Shown here in pieces: positions 1 to 5,045 of a stretch of 6,840 nt of DNA. The translations under genes and the position numbers were made by a program. The notes below the pieces were generated by a model that worked only from the letters and a program-made list of their open reading frames with translations, had not been told where the DNA came from and did no database searches. The DNA is from Alphaproteobacteria bacterium (GTDB lineage Bacteria > Pseudomonadota > Alphaproteobacteria > JANQSM01), in the NCBI GenBank assembly GCA_028284025.1, contig JANQSM010000320.1, positions 1 through 6,840 of the forward strand, written 5' to 3'. The number at the start of each line of letters is the position of its first letter. The stretch's first letter is position 1.

Positions 1-1019
1 ATAGCGCGCTCAATTTCTAGAGTTTTAAGAAACCATTTCATAAGCTGCTCTCGCTTTTCTACCAGAACCTCTCTGTATGGCTTTCCATTTTGAGCTTGAG
101 TTGGTAGCAATTGCTCATTGATAGAGAGTCTTTGCATATCAGAATGTTCAATATATCCTTGAATTTGCATAGCAAAAGCAGCGCCGCCAAGAGCTTGAAA
201 AGTTCTAATCGCTCTGGCAAGTCGATTTGTTCTTCCTCCATTCGCAGCTGCATACTCTAGGTCGCGCTTGTCCATTTCAAGCGCGATCATTTCACATTCT
301 CTTTTTGCTGCTTCACGCAAAAAGTAATTGTAAGCCTTTATCGGATATCTATCAAAAAGAGTACAACATTCAATATGAGTTTGAGCGTAGAAACTGTACA
401 AAGAAATATCACTTTGATCTATCAGCGCTTGAGCTCCAAATTCAGGATTATCAAGACAACGTTGGCCAATCATCATGAGCATGTCTGCTCCTTCAACACC
501 ATGGCTTGCCATTTCATAGGCAGCATGCATAAAAGCCATTCTTACGGCAGGAAAATCAGTTGCTGGGACACTTTCATCTGAATAGCCAAGAGGAAGTAAA
601 AGTCGTTGGCGAATAAGGCGTAAAAAATCTGTAACTTTGAGTAAAGCCTCATCGTAGGTCAATTCGGTTTTCTCATCTCGCCGTTCTATGGGATCGTAGA
701 AAGGATTTTTTATTGGTTTTTTGTCATCCGGTTCTGTCGCTGCCGCATATTTCACTAATCTTCGTACCAACTTTGAGAGTTTGGGGGCGTTGTCAACTAT
801 AAAAGAAAAAGGACTTAAGCCTTCTATTTTAAATTCATCTGCAGTAAGCAGGCTATCCAATGGTGCAAATGTAGAGGTAAAATCTGTTATTTGCTCCAAG
901 ACAAGAAAAGGGTGAACAAAAGTACTGCGAAAACGTGGAGGAGGAACGTGATCATCCTCTACAGTAACTCCTATCAGTTCTGCTGTGTGCTCGTGCTGAC
1001 CTGGTGATTGCTCTGCCAT
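1..1019 (-). CDS. Unrecognised predicted cytoplasmic protein, 3' end cut by window edge
   Basis: An uninterrupted minus-strand frame runs from an ATG at 1019 to the first base, giving 339 codons with the C-terminus outside the window. An in-frame TAA at 1025-1023 lies just upstream, so this ATG is the earliest possible start; the ribosome site is weak (GGA, six bases before the ATG). The product starts MAEQSPGQHEHTAELIG. It is rich in charged residues and predicted helices and shows no signal peptide or membrane segment. Residues 160-185 are Met/Ala-rich (MAFMHAAYEMASHGVEG), and a basic/acidic helical stretch covers about 235-275. A Cys pair is at 218-219. I recognise no catalytic motif or family. 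The composition is protein-like throughout, and the near-consensus promoter upstream supports a real gene. It is transcribed away from the packaging genes, so it may belong to a separate phage operon or to flanking host DNA. Confidence 0.85.
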   Translation of the reverse strand, partial: MAEQSPGQHEHTAELIGVTVEDDHVPPPRFRSTFVHPFLVLEQITDFTSTFAPLDSLLTADEFKIEGLSPFSFIVDNAPKLSKLVRRLVKYAAATEPDDKKPIKNPFYDPIERRDEKTELTYDEALLKVTDFLRLIRQRLLLPLGYSDESVPATDFPAVRMAFMHAAYEMASHGVEGADMLMMIGQRCLDNPEFGAQALIDQSDISLYSFYAQTHIECCTLFDRYPIKAYNYFLREAAKRECEMIALEMDKRDLEYAAANGGRTNRLARAIRTFQALGGAAFAMQIQGYIEHSDMQRLSINEQLLPTQAQNGKPYREVLVEKREQLMKWFLKTLEIERA

Positions 1020-1077
1020 TTTTTATCCAATTGATCTGTAGCTTCGTTACGATCCATTTATCTTTAATGGAGAAAGT

Positions 1078-1105
1078 ATTATAAGTTTGCAGGGTAAATT
1101 GTCAA
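1078..1105 (-). promoter_or_regulatory. Near-consensus sigma70-type promoter for the minus-strand gene
   Basis: Read on the minus strand, TTGACA lies at 1105-1100 and TATAAT at 1083-1078, separated by 16 bases. Both hexamers match the bacterial housekeeping consensus exactly. A transcript would begin near 1071 and carry a leader of about 50 bases before the ATG at 1019. This is the strongest promoter-like sequence in the window, which suggests that the unknown minus-strand gene can be highly expressed unless repressed. Confidence 0.75.
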
Positions 1106-1112
1106 TTATAAT
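1086..1112 (+). promoter_or_regulatory. Candidate promoter for the terminase operon
   Basis: A perfect TATAAT lies at 1107-1112 on the plus strand. The best upstream hexamer is a poor TTTGCA at 1086-1091, only 15 bases away. Transcription would start near 1119, leaving a leader of about 20 bases before the ATG at 1139. The -10 lies just beside the minus-strand -35 box (1100-1105), so the two divergent promoters would probably compete for RNA polymerase. The weak -35 could mean that an activator or a different sigma factor is needed; that is inference. Confidence 0.45.
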
Positions 1113-1120
1113 TTTAACAA
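1099..1120. promoter_or_regulatory. Imperfect inverted repeat, possible operator between divergent promoters
   Basis: The arms are TTGTCAA (1099-1105) and TTAACAA (1114-1120), complementary at six of seven positions, around an eight-base A/T core that contains the plus-strand -10 box. The repeat covers both the minus-strand -35 and the plus-strand -10, the right place for a dimeric repressor to control both directions. Part of the symmetry could come simply from the promoter hexamers. A similar arrangement occurs at 4004-4021. Confidence 0.35.
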
Positions 1121-1138
1121 AAAGTTCATATTTCAGCT

Positions 1139-1444
1139 ATGTTAGACATAAAAGATCGTATTACGGGAGAAGCAGACCCTGTAGGGTTTTTGATTAAATT
1201 AGCACGGGGTGAAGGCTTCCGTGCAGCTACTTCGGCCAACTCTCCGGACACGGAAATTGTTTACCCTACACTGGATCAACGGATAAAAGCGCAGTTGGTT
1301 TTAGAAAAGCGCTTGTTTGAGAAAGAAGGAAAAGCAGATGAGGAGCCAGAGCAGAACATGCAGGCTGAAATAGATCGACTGCGAGAAAAGCTGGCAGATG
1401 ACTTGGCACGGCTTATTAATGAAATAACCTCAAAAAGAAATTAG
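1139..1444 (+). CDS. Small coiled-coil protein in small-terminase position
   Basis: This 101-residue protein is encoded directly before the large terminase, its stop codon lying two bases from the next ATG. Position and size fit a small terminase subunit (TerS), which recognises phage DNA and loads it onto the large subunit; the sequence itself does not prove this. The N-terminal part (MLDIKDRITGEADPVGFLIK, 1-20) is followed by a segment with YPTLDQRIKAQLVLEKRL (42-59). That resembles the helical 'P-T-x-x-Q-R' segments of packaging-associated proteins. The C-terminal 75-100 region is a charged amphipathic helix with likely coiled-coil character (AEIDRLREKLADDLARLINE), as expected for an oligomer. 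No clear helix-turn-helix is visible. The ATG at 1139 has no good Shine-Dalgarno; an in-frame stop at 1115-1117 limits any longer start. Alternative: an unrelated phage head-module accessory protein. Confidence 0.8.
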   Translation: MLDIKDRITGEADPVGFLIKLARGEGFRAATSANSPDTEIVYPTLDQRIKAQLVLEKRLFEKEGKADEEPEQNMQAEIDRLREKLADDLARLINEITSKRN

Positions 1445-1446
1445 CT

Positions 1447-2715
1447 ATGGCAGCTCACACTTTCACTCTTGACAGGTATCTTGACTCTTTATCCCTGGAA
1501 GAGCTTTATACTCTTAAGTATACCTGGTCATTCTGGGCACGGGCAAAACAGTTGCCGCCAGAAAAAACATCTTGGCGAACCTGGTTGATTCTGGCTGGTC
1601 GAGGTTGGGGGAAAACCCGAACAGGCGCTGAATTCATTCGAAGCCAGATAGAGAATGGTAAAGCCGGCCGTATTGCCTTGGTGGGAGAAACCTGGGCAGA
1701 TGTGCGGGACGTTATGATTGAGGGAGAATCAGGAATTTTATCTATTTGCCCACCTTGGAATCGTCCGGTGTTTGAAACCTCTAAAAAACGTCTGACCTGG
1801 CCGAATGGGGCACAAGCTTTTGCATTCTCAGCGCACGAACCGGATCAGTTGCGTGGTCCGCAGTTTGATTGTGCCTGGGCCGATGAGATTGCCAAATATC
1901 CAACGCCAGAATCATGGGATCAGTTAATGTTTGCTTTGCGCCTGGGGGAAGACCCTAAATGCATTGCGACCACCACACCGCGGCCACAAAAATGGTTGAA
2001 GAAGCTGGCTGAGAACGAAGATACTTATTTGGTTACGGGTTCTACTCATGAGAATGCAGCCAATCTGGCAGCAGCATTTTTGTCGGAAATTCTAGATAAA
2101 TACGAAGGTACACGCTTGGGGCGACAAGAAATTGAAGCAAGATTTTTAGAAGATACGGAAGGGGCATTATGGACCCGATCAATGCTAGAGAAGATTACCA
2201 TTGGTCATCTCCCGGAGCTTGACCGTGTGGTAGTGGCCGTAGATCCAGCGGTCTCAGCTGGGTCACAATCAGATAATACAGGTATTATTGTTGTAGGGAA
2301 GAAGGATAATCAGGGTTTTGTTTTGGCGGATTACTCAGTAAAAGCTGCTCCGCTTGTTTGGGCACGGCGAGCTGTGGAGGCGTATCATCATTTTAAGGCT
2401 GATCGTATTATAGCTGAAGCCAATCAGGGAGGAGATTTGGTGGAAAGCATGATTCGCACGGTGGATCCATCTATTGCCTATAAATCTGTCCATGCAACTC
2501 GTGGAAAGTTGGTGCGGGCTGAACCGATTGCTGCTCTTTATGAGCAAGGTAGAGTATTTCACTGTACACATCTGTCAGATCTGGAAGATGAAATGTGCAC
2601 ATACAACGGAACTGGTAAGTCTCCAGATCGGTTGGATGCTTTGGTTTGGGGGTTGACACATTTGCTGGTGAAACCAGTTTATCGAGCGGGTATGATGCCT
2701 ACCACAGGGTGGTAA
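1447..2715 (+). CDS. terL: Phage terminase large subunit (packaging ATPase/nuclease)
   Basis: This is a complete 422-residue terminase large subunit. It is the motor that pumps phage DNA through the portal into the procapsid and cuts the concatemer. The N-terminal ATPase domain shows Walker A (AGRGWGKT, 50-57), Walker B with the catalytic acid (CAWADE, 142-147) and the coupling motif ATTTPRP (174-180). The C-terminal RNase H-like nuclease domain shows acidic residues in VAVDPAVS (D266), IIAEANQGGD (E324) and DRLDALVWGL (D394/D397), the metal-binding set expected for this fold. The length is typical. The layout and wording of the motifs match the COG5323 packaging proteins of alphaproteobacterial prophages and gene transfer agents. 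The start is two bases after the previous stop and has only a weak purine-rich AAAAAGAAA ribosome site, so translational coupling with the upstream gene is likely. All catalytic positions look intact, so the protein should be active. Confidence 0.97.
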   Translation: MAAHTFTLDRYLDSLSLEELYTLKYTWSFWARAKQLPPEKTSWRTWLILAGRGWGKTRTGAEFIRSQIENGKAGRIALVGETWADVRDVMIEGESGILSICPPWNRPVFETSKKRLTWPNGAQAFAFSAHEPDQLRGPQFDCAWADEIAKYPTPESWDQLMFALRLGEDPKCIATTTPRPQKWLKKLAENEDTYLVTGSTHENAANLAAAFLSEILDKYEGTRLGRQEIEARFLEDTEGALWTRSMLEKITIGHLPELDRVVVAVDPAVSAGSQSDNTGIIVVGKKDNQGFVLADYSVKAAPLVWARRAVEAYHHFKADRIIAEANQGGDLVESMIRTVDPSIAYKSVHATRGKLVRAEPIAALYEQGRVFHCTHLSDLEDEMCTYNGTGKSPDRLDALVWGLTHLLVKPVYRAGMMPTTGW

Positions 2716-2737
2716 TATCAATTTATTATTATTTTTT
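2700..2737 (+). terminator. Weak candidate intrinsic terminator after terL
   Basis: TACCAC (2700-2705) and GTGGTA (2709-2714) can pair as a six-base stem with a three-base loop. It overlaps the terL stop codon and is followed by a T-rich stretch with six Ts at 2732-2737. The gap between stem and T run is longer than in a classic terminator, so termination is probably partial at best. The separate promoter just downstream fits the idea of a transcription-unit boundary here. Confidence 0.3.
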
Positions 2738-2749
2738 GTAATTTTATTA

Positions 2750-2776
2750 TTGAAAAGCTCTAAAAGATGCTATAGT
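2750..2776 (+). promoter_or_regulatory. Extended -10 promoter for the small membrane-protein pair
   Basis: TTGAAA at 2750-2755 is followed by TATAGT at 2771-2776. The spacing of 15 bases is short, but a TG one base before the -10 (2768-2769) makes an extended -10 element, which can compensate. Transcription would start near 2783, giving a leader of about 38 bases before the ATG at 2821. This would let the 121- and 58-residue genes be expressed independently of terminase. Confidence 0.5.
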
Positions 2777-2800
2777 ATGATCGAAATTTTTAGAACCAAA

Positions 2801-2820
2801 CTAAATAAAAGAGGCAGAAT
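2801..2820 (+). promoter_or_regulatory. Ribosome-binding leader shared with the sigma-like gene
   Basis: The 20 bases before the ATG at 2821 match the 20 bases before the ATG at 6471 at 15 positions in ungapped alignment. The shared parts are an AAATAAA run and the segment AGGCAGAA (2812-2819, and 6462-6469). AGG is the Shine-Dalgarno core, six bases before each ATG. Other start sites in the window look different. Confidence 0.45.
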
Positions 2821-3186
2821 ATGGCAAAGAAAAAAAACCGGCTTGAGCAAAAAATTGGTGGCAAGCAAGCAGAGATTGCTGCAACAGAAAGAACTCTAAA
2901 AGGTCTTAAAATGGAGCTTCAGGGGTTGTTGACCCAAAGAGATGCTCAAGGAAGCCAACAAAATTATCCTCCCCATAGCAAGTTGCTTGGATTGGCGGTA
3001 TGTGGTCTTGTCATTGTGGGGGGCGGTGCTGTTGCTTACACCCAGGTTCCAGCAGTAAAAGAAGCAGTTGACCAGTTAGTCGGCGATGCTGGCCAAACAG
3101 CTGGAAACATAGATTTTCATCAAGATCCTTCAAAGACAGCTTTTATGATTCATCCTGGCTTGATGTATCAAGGGCGTGCAGCGTGA
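2821..3186 (+). CDS. Small coiled-coil/single-membrane-span protein
   Basis: The 121-residue product belongs to no family I recognise. Residues 1-42 are highly charged with heptad-like spacing (MAKKKNRLEQKIGGKQAEIA onward), suggesting a cytoplasmic coiled coil. Residues 54-75 form one hydrophobic span, including GLAVCGLVIVGGGAVAY. The tail of about 45 residues (76-121) is polar, ending in HPGLMYQGRAA. Lys-rich residues before the span suggest the N-terminus stays inside and the tail faces the periplasm. The ATG has an AGG ribosome site at good distance. Its TGA overlaps the GTG of the next gene, so the two proteins are probably made in a fixed ratio. Possible roles include a lysis accessory, superinfection exclusion, or a membrane anchor for packaging or transcription factors; the sequence does not decide among them. 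Confidence 0.85.
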   Translation: MAKKKNRLEQKIGGKQAEIAATERTLKGLKMELQGLLTQRDAQGSQQNYPPHSKLLGLAVCGLVIVGGGAVAYTQVPAVKEAVDQLVGDAGQTAGNIDFHQDPSKTAFMIHPGLMYQGRAA

Positions 3187-3359
3187 AGCTTGGTCTTTTT
3201 GAACTTTCAGCGATCTCTTTCTTATTTTTAATGGGATTAGGGCATTTTGTTGCCCTGTTCCTTATCCTTCAAAAGAGCGCAAAGGCATTAAGCTCTCAGG
3301 CTGTGTGCGATACTGTTTATAAGGGATTAAATCTGGATAAGCTACCGGTTACGCGATAA
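3183..3359 (+). CDS. 58-residue GTG-start membrane protein, translationally coupled
   Basis: A short frame starts with GTG at 3183-3185, sharing GTGA with the stop of the preceding gene, and ends at TAA 3357-3359. An AAGGG ribosome site at 3170-3174 lies eight bases before the GTG. The product begins VKLGLFELSAISFLFLMGLG (initiator read as Met). Residues 3-29 form one strong hydrophobic span, followed by a short basic/polar tail (QKSAKALSSQAV..., ending in LDKLPVTR). Three things support a real gene: the four-base coupling overlap, the well-placed ribosome site, and a clean membrane-protein composition. The partner also carries one span, so a two-protein membrane complex is plausible. Size and topology would also suit a holin-like or inhibitory micropeptide, but no family match is visible. 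The last 18 bases overlap the 3' end of the convergent minus-strand gene. Confidence 0.7.
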   Translation: MKLGLFELSAISFLFLMGLGHFVALFLILQKSAKALSSQAVCDTVYKGLNLDKLPVTR

Positions 3360-3956
3360 ATACTCAGGTGATCTTCGTACTTCTTTTGGAATTCGTTTTG
3401 AGAGATGTTTTTCTGCGTCAAACGGAATACCCTCTGACGCTAATTGTTCTCTGTCTCCGTTAACTTTATACCAGGCAGCCGCCCTTAAATGAAAAATCAA
3501 ATCATTTGATAATCCAAAAGCATCCCGGAAACGGGCTGTTAAAAAACGATTCGCATTAGAATCATAAAAATATTCATTGCCAGGAGTGTCATCGAACAGA
3601 TTCATCATGACAGGGAGGTTTTTTTCTAAGAAATTGATACAAAACGCTTCATGATCAAAATTTGGATCTGATGTCAAAGCTTCTGCAAATTGTTCTAATG
3701 TTATGGTTTTTTTTCGCCCATTCACAATTTGGTATGTCAGAAACTGTTCATCTGAATATTGAATAGTAAAGGTTTGTGGGTGGCCGTTAACTTTAACGCT
3801 TACTTCTTTTATCGTACCTTCGTCGTTGTCTGCTACAAACACATTATTCAACGCTGCCAAGGCCAGGCTGGGGAGTTTTATAACATTGCCTGCAAGAACA
3901 ATTCCCGATGTGGCAAGGATAGCTGCATAAAGAATATGTTTATGTGTTTTTGACAT
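3342..3956 (-). CDS. Putative exported protein of unknown function (204 residues)
   Basis: This minus-strand gene starts at ATG 3956-3954 and ends with TAG at 3344-3342. An excellent AAGGAG ribosome site (3973-3968) lies 11 bases before the start. The protein has a basic start (MSKTHKHILY), a hydrophobic stretch at about 8-24 and a second one to about 36 ending near LALAALNN. That looks like a signal peptide or an N-terminal anchor. There is no lipobox cysteine, so it is not a standard lipoprotein. The mature part has a likely beta-rich segment (50-85, EVSVKVNGHPQTFTIQYSDE) and a charged helical C-terminal half with FRDAFGLSNDLIFHLRAAAW (143-162). The single Cys is at 106. No family or catalytic motif is recognised. 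It lies opposite to its neighbours within a terminase-portal gap, typical of phage morons that alter the host envelope or are secreted; that role is inference. Confidence 0.85.
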   Translation of the reverse strand: MSKTHKHILYAAILATSGIVLAGNVIKLPSLALAALNNVFVADNDEGTIKEVSVKVNGHPQTFTIQYSDEQFLTYQIVNGRKKTITLEQFAEALTSDPNFDHEAFCINFLEKNLPVMMNLFDDTPGNEYFYDSNANRFLTARFRDAFGLSNDLIFHLRAAAWYKVNGDREQLASEGIPFDAEKHLSKRIPKEVRRSPEYLSRNR

Positions 3957-3979
3957 CTAAATTATCTCTCCTTTTGCTG

Positions 3980-4008
3980 TTTTTATTCAAAAAGGAAAAT
4001 AAAGTCAA
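3980..4008 (-). promoter_or_regulatory. Candidate promoter for the exported-protein gene
   Basis: On the minus strand TTGACT (4008-4003) is followed after 17 bases by TAAAAA (3985-3980). The -35 is close to consensus and the -10 moderate (four of six). A transcript would start in the low 3970s, which would leave little or no leader ahead of the AAGGAG ribosome site at 3973-3968, so the exact start is uncertain. Confidence 0.35.
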
Positions 4009-4021
4009 TATTAAAATTGAC
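4004..4021. promoter_or_regulatory. Palindrome between divergent genes, possible operator
   Basis: GTCAAT (4004-4009) and ATTGAC (4016-4021) are exact inverted repeats around the core ATTAAA. Inside the core TTAA is itself symmetric, so the 18-base element has just one mismatched pair. It sits between the divergent genes starting at 3956 and about 4074, and its arms coincide with TTGACA-like hexamers on both strands. A similar element (GTCAAT, six bases, TTTAAC) lies at 1101-1118 in the other divergent region. It may be an operator, or simply back-to-back -35 boxes. Confidence 0.4.
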
Positions 4022-4073
4022 ATTTTCTTATTTTTTTGGCATTTTTAGTAAAAATTTGTTGCGGGCAGGGCGT

Positions 4074-4892
4074 ATGGGAAATAATGAATCCGGTCATGGC
4101 GTGCGTGAAGCGGTTAAAGGCACAGCCAATTATCTAACAAGTCCAGAGTTTTGGCTTGTTGCTACACTTACTGTTTTTGTTTCTACATTATACTTAATAG
4201 GTAGTTGGGCAACTCGTTTAAGTCTTTTTGTCACAGATAAGGCTTTGGGGACAGTCATTGGTCTTGCGACAGCCCTCTTTGTAAAAGGCAAAGCTGCTCA
4301 CGTTAAAGAATGGATGAAAGATGGCCCCTTAAACAAGGCAATGCGTTTTGTTGGGAATCTACCATTTATTAATCAAAAGTTTTCCCGCTATTCAAAAGAA
4401 AAGAAGCACAAACCCGTTCGGGGAACATTATCAAAAGGGATGGGAGTTATCACATTTATCCTGGGCTATGTTTTGCCTCAAAGTGGAGTATTATATGATG
4501 GCTCAATTAAACATGACGCAAAAAGAGGTAAGACTGAAATCATAGGTAAGGTAGGAATTGAAAATGGTGGCAAACTGGATATAGGATCACGCCTGTCTTT
4601 AGGCGGAAGTCTGAAATTTGGTTTGGCAGAAGGAAAAGCCACGATTGATCATAACAATCCTTTGAATTCAGATATTGATGGTAAGTTTGATTGGTGGTTG
4701 TGGAATCGGATTGTAGCTAAGTTTGAGCGTGATTTAGACAGTTTAAACCAAAGCCGTTTACAAATTCAGGAAACACTTGAATCTATTTTTGAAGAACCAG
4801 AGAATAAAAAAACGTCTTTAGATTCGGCGGGGGATTCAATTAATCCTGCTGTTAAATGGCATTATCTGGCTAATCAACGCCGTCGCGCATAA
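4074..4892 (+). CDS. Membrane protein of unknown function (about 272 residues)
   Basis: I prefer the ATG at 4074, which follows a G-rich CAGGG (4066-4070) and gives 272 residues. The in-frame TTG at 4017 would add 19 residues (MTFSYFFGIFSKNLLRAGR), but it falls inside a TTGACA promoter-like hexamer and has no clear ribosome site. Predicted spans are at about 26-46 (FWLVATLTVFVSTLYLIGSW), a weaker one at 57-71 and one at 123-141 (MGVITFILGYVLPQSGVLY). Between the second and third lies a strongly basic loop (100-118, with SRYSKEKKHKPVRG), probably cytoplasmic. Residues 150-195 form a Gly-rich, beta-like stretch (IIGKVGIENGGKLDIGSRLS) with short repeating IG/GG strands. The C-terminal part is polar and helical. 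No known family is recognised. Candidates include an envelope-acting moron protein or a lysis or exclusion factor. Confidence 0.85.
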   Translation: MGNNESGHGVREAVKGTANYLTSPEFWLVATLTVFVSTLYLIGSWATRLSLFVTDKALGTVIGLATALFVKGKAAHVKEWMKDGPLNKAMRFVGNLPFINQKFSRYSKEKKHKPVRGTLSKGMGVITFILGYVLPQSGVLYDGSIKHDAKRGKTEIIGKVGIENGGKLDIGSRLSLGGSLKFGLAEGKATIDHNNPLNSDIDGKFDWWLWNRIVAKFERDLDSLNQSRLQIQETLESIFEEPENKKTSLDSAGDSINPAVKWHYLANQRRRA

Positions 4893-4920
4893 ATTTTTCA
4901 AAAAAACTGGATACAAAACG

Positions 4921-4949
4921 TTTACAGGTTTTATAAAATCGGGCATAGT
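4921..4949 (+). promoter_or_regulatory. Weak candidate promoter upstream of the portal gene
   Basis: TTTACA (4921-4926) is followed after 17 bases by CATAGT (4944-4949), matching the consensus at five and four positions. The -10 would lie in the left arm of the hairpin or palindrome at 4944-4974, so a protein binding there could block it. The leader to the portal ATG would be about 90 bases. Confidence 0.3.
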
Positions 4950-4974
4950 TTCAGTATAAGCTCGCGAAACTATG
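4944..4974. repeat. Perfect 9-base inverted repeat before the portal gene
   Basis: CATAGTTTC (4944-4952) and GAAACTATG (4966-4974) are exact reverse complements, with 13 bases between them. In RNA this gives a nine-pair hairpin. It is not directly followed by a T run (the nearest is six Ts at about 4999-5004), so it is a poor intrinsic terminator. As DNA it could be an operator for the portal gene. The rest of the 153-base gap is A/T-rich with no other clear element except the AAAGGA ribosome site at 5032-5037. Confidence 0.6.
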
Positions 4975-5045
4975 GGCAGCACTAAAATCCAACAAATCTT
5001 TTTTCTATTTTCATAAAAATTCAACTTTAATAAAGGATTGCGTAA

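Noticed and set aside
227..915. Several short plus-strand open frames across 227-478, 375-581 and 721-915
   Set aside because: They lie opposite the continuous 339-codon minus-strand gene, overlap one another, and lack ribosome sites and sensible composition.
1055..1057. An upstream minus-strand ATG at 1057 as alternative start for the unknown gene
   Set aside because: It is in another frame and soon meets a stop; the true frame has a TAA at 1025-1023.
2335..2659. Open frames on both strands inside terL
   Set aside because: They fall over the conserved nuclease domain of the terminase and are shadows of it.
3239..3256. Hairpin AGGCA-like stem (AGGGCA / TGCCCT, six-base loop) in the small membrane gene
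   Set aside because: It is inside a coding frame, short, and has no T run after it; chance is sufficient explanation.
3342..3956. Lipoprotein reading of the exported protein
   Set aside because: The only cysteine is residue 106, far from the signal region, so there is no lipobox.
4017..4073. TTG start extending the membrane protein by 19 residues
   Set aside because: No ribosome site, and the TTG is part of a TTGACA promoter-like hexamer; the ATG at 4074 is better placed, though not certain.
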